Shown one piece after another: positions 57,386-64,000 of a stretch of DNA of 64,000 nucleotides; the stretch's first letter is position 1; each line of letters opens with the position of its first letter. A program made the position numbers and the translations under genes. The stretch is from positions 1 to 64,000 of the forward strand of contig JAMAHW010000100.1 in assembly GCA_023627715.1 (NCBI GenBank). Reading direction: 5' to 3'. The stretch comes from Periconia sp. R9002 (taxonomy: Eukaryota > Ascomycota > Dothideomycetes > Pleosporales > Periconiaceae). Below the pieces are notes generated by a model, which saw only the letters and a program-made list of their open reading frames with translations, was not told where the DNA came from and ran no database searches.

Positions 57386-57408
57386 AAAAAAAAAAAAAAA
57401 AAAAAAAA
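57386..57408. repeat. A23 homopolymer
   Basis: Twenty-three consecutive A bases in otherwise mixed intergenic DNA. It could be the tail of a retroposed sequence, but I see no target-site duplication or recognisable upstream element, so simple slippage is as likely. Confidence 0.9.
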
Positions 57409-59127
57409 TCATAACTTTTGCTGAGGGAGGAGCCGAGGTCCCCCATCCCTCACCTAAGAGAATTGCTGGCTTTCACTCCTAACTCAGCGCACGCGTGGAC
57501 GGATGGAAGGGTGTGTGTGTGCTGAGGCGGTGGTGCCCACAGACACGAATATGAAACCAAACGAAACCAAACGAAACACCACACCACACTATAGTTGACC
57601 TTACTAACGAACACAGCCACGGCCAACGAGGGGATGGCGTAAGCTGAGCTATTTACGTCGTACATCTACATGTACACGAATGTGTGTATGTAGGCTTTAG
57701 GATTCGATCAGATCAGATAGCACTTGAGGTGTATGTATAGTTAATGTTGTTACAAAGTGTTGGCGCGCGCGCCTGTGTGTGTGTGGGGGTGTGTATATCT
57801 ATCGCGCAGAACAACGTGTACTTATTAGGTAGTTATTCATGTATACATACACCACATCCATGCAATATAAACATAAATTTCATTCTTTAGTAACGTAACG
57901 TCTATGGAGAAAGCTGGCCTTGATGACGATTGATGTGTTCTTGGGAGTCAGACTCTCGATTCTCGATCACCTCACACACGCACCTCACACCTCGACACAC
58001 ACACACGTGTGCGTGTGTCAAAACCGTACGAAACTTGACATTTCTCTCTCTCGGCCCTATCGAGCGGTATGAACGGACGGACGAACGGATGGCTAGTTGG
58101 TTAGGTACATACATTCTATTCTAGGAATAGAAAGGATGGCAGTGGTGGGTGATGGTGAAGTGGGAGTTGGGGTGCATGTGCATGTGCGTTGCAGCGAGAA
58201 TGTGTGCCAGTACCTATTGAGAAAAGGGACTTTGAGGCTGCGATATGTGTGTGTGTGGTGTGGTGTGATGCGGGGGGACATGAATAGAAATGCGTGCAGT
58301 AGGTTGATGTAATGTTCTGGGTAAAGTTTAGTTGAGGAAGGGAGTGCATGCGCCGAAGATGGAGACAGTGTTCATGGAGAGTTGGTGTATTCGTCTGCAT
58401 CAGACGAAAAATGTAGTATTTCAGTACAGTGGGTATTAAAGTAAAAATAGTAATGATGATGATTCGCAACCGACGAAGTTTTTTTGCTCTTTTTTACTCC
58501 TGTGCGCGTGCTTTGAGTCATTCTTCCCGACAAGTCCGCTGCTCAACCAGGAGACCCGGACCCCCAGGAAACCAGAAACAGATAAAAGAAAAAAAAACCC
58601 AATCTATAGTATACCCAACCCAAATCCAATGGTGACCTCATTGCAGAAGGACCAAAAAAAGAACGCCAGCCCAATGCGCCGGAATCTTCCCTGTCGACCG
58701 CCCACCCGCCACGCTAAATGAGAAGGATGAGGAAACATGGAAACAGCCTCCCAAGGTGGAGAGAAAAAAATTCTTACATGACGAGAAAAGCCGTCGTCGA
58801 GAACAAAGGAAACATAGGTGGAGAGTCGTGGACGCCATGAATAACCCGGAGAAAGGGGTAGCGGTCGCATCAGTCGTGTCGTAGCTCGGAGCTATGGTGT
58901 CGCACCGTCCAAAATAGCAATCCACACACGTGGCTGCAGACGGATTGACAACCAGATCCGGGGCCGAATTGGATAGCGTAAACTTTGTTCGTTGCAGAGG
59001 CGTCGATGCTGATGCGCTGAGCAGCGGTAGCGGACAAATGCAAGCAAGCTGCTGCTGCAAGCATGCACGTCTGTCATCTTCCAAAGCGTTCGGAGTAAAC
59101 GCCCAGCCGTGGAGTGGGTGTGCGCTA

Positions 59128-60106
59128 CTAATTTAGAATGCGATGCCTGTACGAAAGATTTAGTCAGCTTACTGTTGTTTCACACATGGAACGTGGTCGG
59201 GCCCAGGCGGGTACGCTAGGCCACTTTGGGATGGGGTTGACTCACCGCCTGAAGGCAGTTTCCAGGCTCACGGCGCTCAGCACTGAATCCTCGGGGAGTT
59301 CATCCAGCACAGGAACGAGTTGAGCAAATTTGTCGCCATTCTTGTAGGCAAGCACGGCGGGGATGCCGGCGCCTTCCATCTCGGCATCGTCATAGTGAAG
59401 CTTGACGAAGCGGGTGGTGTCGTTTCTTCTCGCGACTTCGTACATGCATTGCTCGACGGCATTGGATGCTTCGGACTGTGGATGGTTAGTCGTGCTTCAC
59501 GGCGGAATGCTCGGATTGGGGTAGACCTACTTGGTCGTCGTAAATGAAGACGACAACGGTGACGTCGCGTGCAACCTTCTCAATGGCCTCGAGGTAGCCC
59601 TCGCCGTCGACGGCGGGCATGTTGCCGTAGACTCTTCGGCTGGGGCTGGTTGTCCGTGATCGTATCCGCTGGCCGACGTTCTGAAGCTCCTTCAAACGTG
59701 CCTCGCGCCATTGACGCATGAAGCTCTCCTCGCCATCCTCGTCGGATGAGTTTTGCTTTTCATCGTGGTAGGCGGTGACGGTGTAGCTCTCGGGCGACGT
59801 CTTCTTGGACCAGGTGAAGCGGCGAGCCTGCTTCCTGGCCTTTTCGAAGGCATGTGCATCCGCGATGACGCCCTTGGGGCCGGTGTTGGCCTCGGAGCGG
59901 ATCGAGGGGAGCACGTAGTTGCTGTTTGTGGTCCTCATGTCTTTGGGAATACCGAGCTCGTCGTCGGTGTCGATCTCGTAGTAGTCCTTGGGATCAGTGT
60001 CGGGTTCGGAGTGGTCACTGTCGTTGTGTCTGTCTTCTGGATGTCTTGCGTCTTGGTCCTTGTCGCGGAGGAGCTCGTTGAATTCTTGCTGGGCAGCAGT
60101 AGTCAT
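59128..60106 (-). CDS. Phosducin-like protein (thioredoxin fold)
   Basis: Exons 59531-60106, 59246-59475 and 59128-59146 (55- and 99-bp GT-AG introns) give 274 aa. The N-terminal half is acidic and helical (MTTAAQQEFNELLRDKDQDA, DYYEIDTDDELGIPKD) and includes PKGVIADAHAFEKARKQARR, the Gbeta-contacting helix type of phosducins. FMRQWREARLKEL then leads into the thioredoxin-like domain (about 150-265: VTVVVFIYDDQ, RFVKLHYDDAEMEGAGIPAV, LAYKNGDKFAQLVPVLDELP). The last exon encodes only RHRILN, matching the family's conserved short tail. Phosducin-like proteins act with the CCT chaperonin in folding of G-beta (and G-beta-gamma assembly); in filamentous fungi they affect growth and sporulation signalling. 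No redox CxxC is present, as expected. Confidence 0.9.
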
Positions 60107-60750
60107 TGTGAAAAAGAGGGCGGCGGACGGGGAGGGTCGCGGGTATTTGTAGGTGCTTGGGAGTCACGGAGTGTCAGTGGGTATTAGCAGTGGAGGGATA
60201 ATGGAGTGAGAGTGAGGAGCAAGGTCCAGGATGTGGAGGTGCAGGGCGTGGCAGGATGGTGCAGATTGACAGTGACAGGCTGGGCGTTGGCTTTGGGATG
60301 TGCGATTGGCGTCGTGGCCCGGGCAGGGGGGTGACGAGCTAGCGAGCTAATTCGGCGCGCTGGGGTTTCAGGTCCTCGATTGGCCCTTGGCCCTTGATGA
60401 TGGCGGTCCGTGCGCCGACACGAGGGCACAGTTGATACAGCCGGATGAGCAGGAGGGCTGAAGGGCCACGCGAGAATTCGCTGATGGGCTTGCGCTGGGG
60501 CCCCGAGATTGGCGAGCACTCTGCCCTTCTGAATCTGGCGTCCACTGGCCCTCGCCACTCAGCACTCATTCACACACACACATCTTCCGCCTGAAACGCG
60601 CGCTGGGGGTCCACGAAACATTGAGGCCACATACCCCATCAGAGAGAGCCATTCCATTCCATGGGCCCACCACTCGCCGCGTGCACACATTCGAAACTGC
60701 CTCTGTAACCGGCCCTACATCATCATCTACTCATCACTTCTTCCGCTTGG

Positions 60751-60775
60751 CTTTGCTTTGCTTTGCTTTGCTTTG
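60751..60775. repeat. CTTTG pentanucleotide repeat, five copies
   Basis: Five perfect CTTTG units about 650 bp upstream of the phosducin-like start codon. Simple sequence repeat, no other feature attached. Confidence 0.9.
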
Positions 60776-62906
60776 CTCTCCTCTCCCCATCGTCATGCTG
60801 CCTGCCTCACATGTCATGTCACCAAACAGTCAGCCCTGTCCGCCATCTTCATGCCTTGCTGTCCCACTACAGACGCAATCTTTATGCGCCGAACCTCCTT
60901 ACCCCCCTTCTGGCCCATCCCTCCCTCCGATAGGACATGCCTTCGTCCCAATTCGCGCCTCATGCCCGCCGAGAAAGGAGAAAAGGGGTGTTTGGGTCGA
61001 TACAGTATGCACTCAGAATCCACAATTATCCACTCCCCTGTCCACCCCGGATTCATATCTCCTTCCTCTCTTCTTTTTTCCTTCTGGAACTTTACCGCTT
61101 TTCTGCACCGACCCCGTCAATCTCCTTGCCCTCTTGCAATTTTTTTCTCTCTTGAGAAATTCACCTGCATAATTAGCCCTCGTGTCTCGCCGTAATACAC
61201 CGTCCAACAGTGCAGTAATGACCGGGCACGGACTACGGGGGTGTTGCTCAATGCCACGTGCTTTACGTGTACACTTCCCGGACAGGTGTAGCGCCTCGTA
61301 ATGATTCCCTTTGCGGTTAGCCGCTGGAATTTCCCGTACTGACACGCCCAAACAGCCCTATCTCGGCCACTACTTGCAGCAACAACGTGCTATCCGCCTA
61401 AAATTAGTTCTATAGCATGGCAGATATGCTATCGATATCGGATGGATCTCTCGTTTTTTTCTTTTTTTTCCATAATTGCCAATATCTCGAGACGGTGGGA
61501 ACCCTCGCCATGAACCTCCCTCAGTGCTCCCTGTACGGATCGAGTTAAAACACGGCGACGCACTGGCAGTTGAGTCCGTTCTGCCGAGTCTCCTTAAACA
61601 CCACTGGCATTGGACAAGAACAAATAAAAAAATTCCACACACGGCCCTTTTCTCTCCTCTGCCAGCTCTGCTCGCCCTACATGTACGGTGTGGTGCGCGC
61701 ATTGGATAGGCCACTCTCGCGCGCAGGCGCCACCGCGCGCGCACGTACGCAACGCAAAAGCAAACACCGACGAACCAACGAACGACCCTTCACGCGTTCA
61801 CTGGCTGGCGGGGTGTTGGACTCGGATGTGTGAAACCTACACCACTTCCCCCCCTTTGCCACAAGAAGAAGGAATCTACTCAACTTGAAATGAACATCTT
61901 CGCCCGCACTTTCCCTTTCGTTTCCTCCTCCGCTCGGACTTTTGGAATACCTACCTGCCCTTTTCCGCGGGGAATGGCAATGCCGTGCGTGAGTTTGATG
62001 GCTTCTTTCGCGCCCACATGCACAACTCAGTCGCTGTCGCATAACCTGTCGAGATTTCGGAGTATACTTGTTGTTCTACACGTGTAGTAACGGAAGGACG
62101 CCCACGCTCGCCAGTCGCAAGATATCGCCACTCGAGTGACATACGCTTTGATGTAAAACACAGCGACCTCCGTCAGTCAGTTGCTATGAAGCATCATCAT
62201 CATCCTTTCCGCATCATCAAAATCATCCCACCACCCCCCCAAACACACAACCCTTCCACCACACGTTGCTACACCAACCAACCCCGACCCTAAACTTTCT
62301 CACCCCCTCCCTCCCCTCTTATAAACTTTCCCGCGCGCGCTATCGTATCAACTTACAATCCACTGCCTTCTTCATATACCTCCCCCCCCCCCCCCCACAG
62401 ACACTTACTTTCCACGTGTATGAAAAGTATAATCTAATCTAAATATACCATCCCTCGTGTTTCCTGGGAAGAAGGAGACCGACGGACGGACCCTCTTTTC
62501 CACCATCGTCATTATGATCGGTAACGGGAATATAATTATACTTTGCAGAGTTGTATCAAACCTTAACCTTTAACAACCCCTTCCTCGCTCGTCTCCACGT
62601 CAACTATATATATACAATATGTACATAAACAAACAAACAAACAAATCTGGGCAACGAATTGTAATAGTTTTCATGTGCGGTTCCTCAATGCGTGGTTTAA
62701 TCCCCTTGTTCCTCGCTTATCACTTCTTTTCTATCTATCCCGCTTCAAACACGTCTCTCTACTTTTTATAAAAATAACACCACACCACACTACACTACGC
62801 CTACACCTCTCCCCTTCTCCCCCCTTATACAATATAATACAGTAGCACTTATATTAGATATGCGTCTATAACGTAGAAGAGCACACTACACAGAACAAAC
62901 GTCCTA

Positions 62907-63073
62907 TCCTAAACCCCTTATCTACCTGTCACCTGTGAGCACGTCCCTAGTCAAGGACGTTACTTGAGATCCAAACTAGTATTGATATTATGACTGATTA
63001 CACCAATCAATTGCGAAGAAGAAGACACTTTAATAGTAAGGATAGAAGTGTTAGGTAGATAAGGGGTTTAGGA
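62907..63073. repeat. Inverted repeat pair (21-bp arms), possible small foldback element
   Basis: TCCTAAACCCCTTATCTACC (plus T) at 62907-62927 is the exact reverse complement of 63053-63073. The 125-bp interior is AT-rich and non-coding. The size fits a MITE or foldback relic. I could not find a convincing target-site duplication. A second small inverted repeat, CCTAATACTT at 63672-63681 and AAGTATTAGG at 63703-63712, lies nearby. Confidence 0.65.
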
Positions 63074-64000
63074 AAGGGTAGCAGGGAGGTGGGAGGGAGG
63101 GAGAAAGGGAAAGGGGATAGGAAGGGGGAAAGGGGTATTAAGCTTGGTGGTATAGGATAAGGGTATTAATTGCGGTAGTATAAGACGAATTGTGCGATCT
63201 AGGGGGTATAGTTATTAATTTGAGGCGAGTGGTACGGTTTGGTAGGGAGTAGTTAGATCTAGATAGGTCGCGTTTTATGTCGCGTGAGAAAAGCTTTTGT
63301 AGGGGAATCTTAGTTTGTATTTGTTGTATAAAGTAGCTTAGTATATTTACTACTAGTATTAGAATAAGGGAGGATCCTTTTACTAATTATCCCACCTCCA
63401 AACAACGCAAAGCAACCTTAACTACAACCTACTAAGATTATCTTCCTATAAACTTCCTTATAACCCCCTATTAAAGACGCCCCCCCCCTTTCCTAACTCT
63501 ACAAAATAAAAATAAAAGTAAGTCCTAACTACAGCAAAACCGCATACCCCCCTTATGTTAAGAGTTTGCAAAACTACCCCCCCTCCCCCCCCCCCCCCAT
63601 CTATCCTAACCCGACCTCACTACCCCCTAAAAAATCGGTCCTTTTGAATACTACTATAACAAGATCAATAACCTAATACTTGCGCAGCGATATATTTATG
63701 TTAAGTATTAGGATGACGGACGGATTAGAGACGGGTTTTTTACGTGTACATAGGTGGATGGATGGGTAGGGATATGTTCTTGCTTTAGAAGTTTTTTAAC
63801 GGGGGAGAGGGGAGGGGAGGTTGGAGGATGCTGGAGTGAGTGTTTAATTGAAGGGTGTTTTGTTTAAGCTTTAAGGTTGCAACATCTTCTTGTTCTACCA
63901 AAAGGCGATAGAGTGAGTAAAGGCGGCGTGGTGGATTCTCGTGCTTTCTAGCGGGAGGTGTTTGGTGCTTGGTTTTGGTGTAGAGATCTTTTTTGAATGT

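Larger units (their letters stand above)
53781..59127. other. 5.3-kb stretch without a recognisable gene
   Basis: No open frame here shows a domain, signal peptide or convincing exon structure; the longest are 130-150 codons and lie next to the phosducin-like gene. It contains a 10-bp tandem repeat (53881-53910), an A23 run (57386-57408), GT/CA microsatellite-like stretches (57765-57792, 57970-58018), a C/A-rich part (56640-57060) and several purine/pyrimidine tracts. Both ends should hold promoter or 3' UTR sequence. It may include long UTRs or non-coding RNA. Confidence 0.45.
60107..64000. other. 3.9-kb terminal stretch without a recognisable gene
   Basis: The left end is the phosducin-like promoter. 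From 60.6 to 62.4 kb it is C/T-rich, with CTTTG repeated five times at 60751-60775 and a C15 run at 62382-62396. After about 62.5 kb it becomes TA-rich with homopolymer C runs (63485, 63583-63598) and short inverted repeats, resembling mildly RIP-affected DNA. A plus frame of 183 codons (60621-61172) is Pro/Ser/Leu-rich without domain. Long upstream regions like this often precede developmental regulators, but no such gene is inside the window. Confidence 0.4.

Noticed and set aside
57386..57408. Poly(A) tail of a retroposed gene
   Set aside because: No coding or RNA-gene homology upstream and no flanking duplication seen; treated as a simple homopolymer.
60621..61172. Plus-strand 183-codon frame
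   Set aside because: Pro/Ser/Leu-rich translation of C/T-rich promoter-type DNA; no domain and no splice structure.
1..64000. tRNA, rRNA or CRISPR features
   Set aside because: By eye, GGTTCGA-like boxes (for example near 6940 and 50748 on the minus strand) lack a matching A box and cloverleaf; no rRNA-like sequence; no regularly spaced direct repeats of CRISPR type.

Overview
The window is filamentous ascomycete (Pezizomycotina) nuclear DNA, most likely from a Dothideomycete-like plant-associated or saprobic fungus. The evidence is short introns (mostly 48-107 bp) with GT-AG ends and CTAAC/CTGAC branch sites, fungus-specific families (GtaA-type glutaminase, Zn2Cys6 regulator with a fungal trans-activation region, UPF0643, AIM6), and an AT-rich, stop-riddled NACHT (NLR-like) relic that looks RIP-mutated. 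The species assignment is inference. There is one short assembly gap (10 N at 51560-51569). I found no tRNA, rRNA or CRISPR array.

Layout. 1-2.1 kb: AT-rich, RIP-like DNA with a CCCTACC-rich repeat and a truncated NACHT pseudogene. 2.4-4.7 kb: secreted glutaminase. 4.7-8.8 kb: no convincing gene. 8.8-9.4 kb: small secreted six-cysteine protein. 10.2-11.8 kb: phosphotransferase-family (APH-like) pseudogene. 12.3-16.7 kb: AIM6-like membrane phosphodiesterase, a two-span membrane protein and a CCDC137-like nucleolar protein. 17-21.1 kb: divergent eIF2B-delta and F-box/RCC1 (SAF1-like) genes. 21.2-24.5 kb: short-chain dehydrogenase and Zn2Cys6 regulator. 26.3-28.2 kb: large secreted Ig/PKD-like protein. 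28.9-29.3 kb: ribosomal protein uS14 (S29). 30-33.8 kb: divergent POL12 and SEC14-like genes, followed by a near-perfect 40-bp-arm hairpin. 34.3-44 kb: DUF4211 protein, GNAT acetyltransferase, F-box protein with a probable frameshift, UPF0643 protein and a GRE2-like reductase. 44.3-49.3 kb: cohesin subunit SCC3 and an EF-hand protein. 49.3-52.2 kb: repeats and the assembly gap. 52.2-53.8 kb: cytochrome P450. 53.8-59.1 kb: long apparently non-coding stretch. 59.1-60.1 kb: phosducin-like protein. 60.1-64 kb: non-coding, ending in TA-rich DNA with small inverted repeats.

The genes do not form one pathway. Most are conserved housekeeping functions (replication, translation initiation, cohesion, ribosome, lipid transfer). 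They alternate with lineage-specific accessory genes (secreted proteins, NACHT and phosphotransferase relics, P450, F-box). No biosynthetic cluster, no defence island and no clearly new system is apparent. The most unusual signals are structural: a sharp reversal of GC skew inside several genes, the long hairpin between convergent genes, and several odd exon structures (an ATG-only exon, a GC-AG intron, a frame-preserving 48-bp intron).
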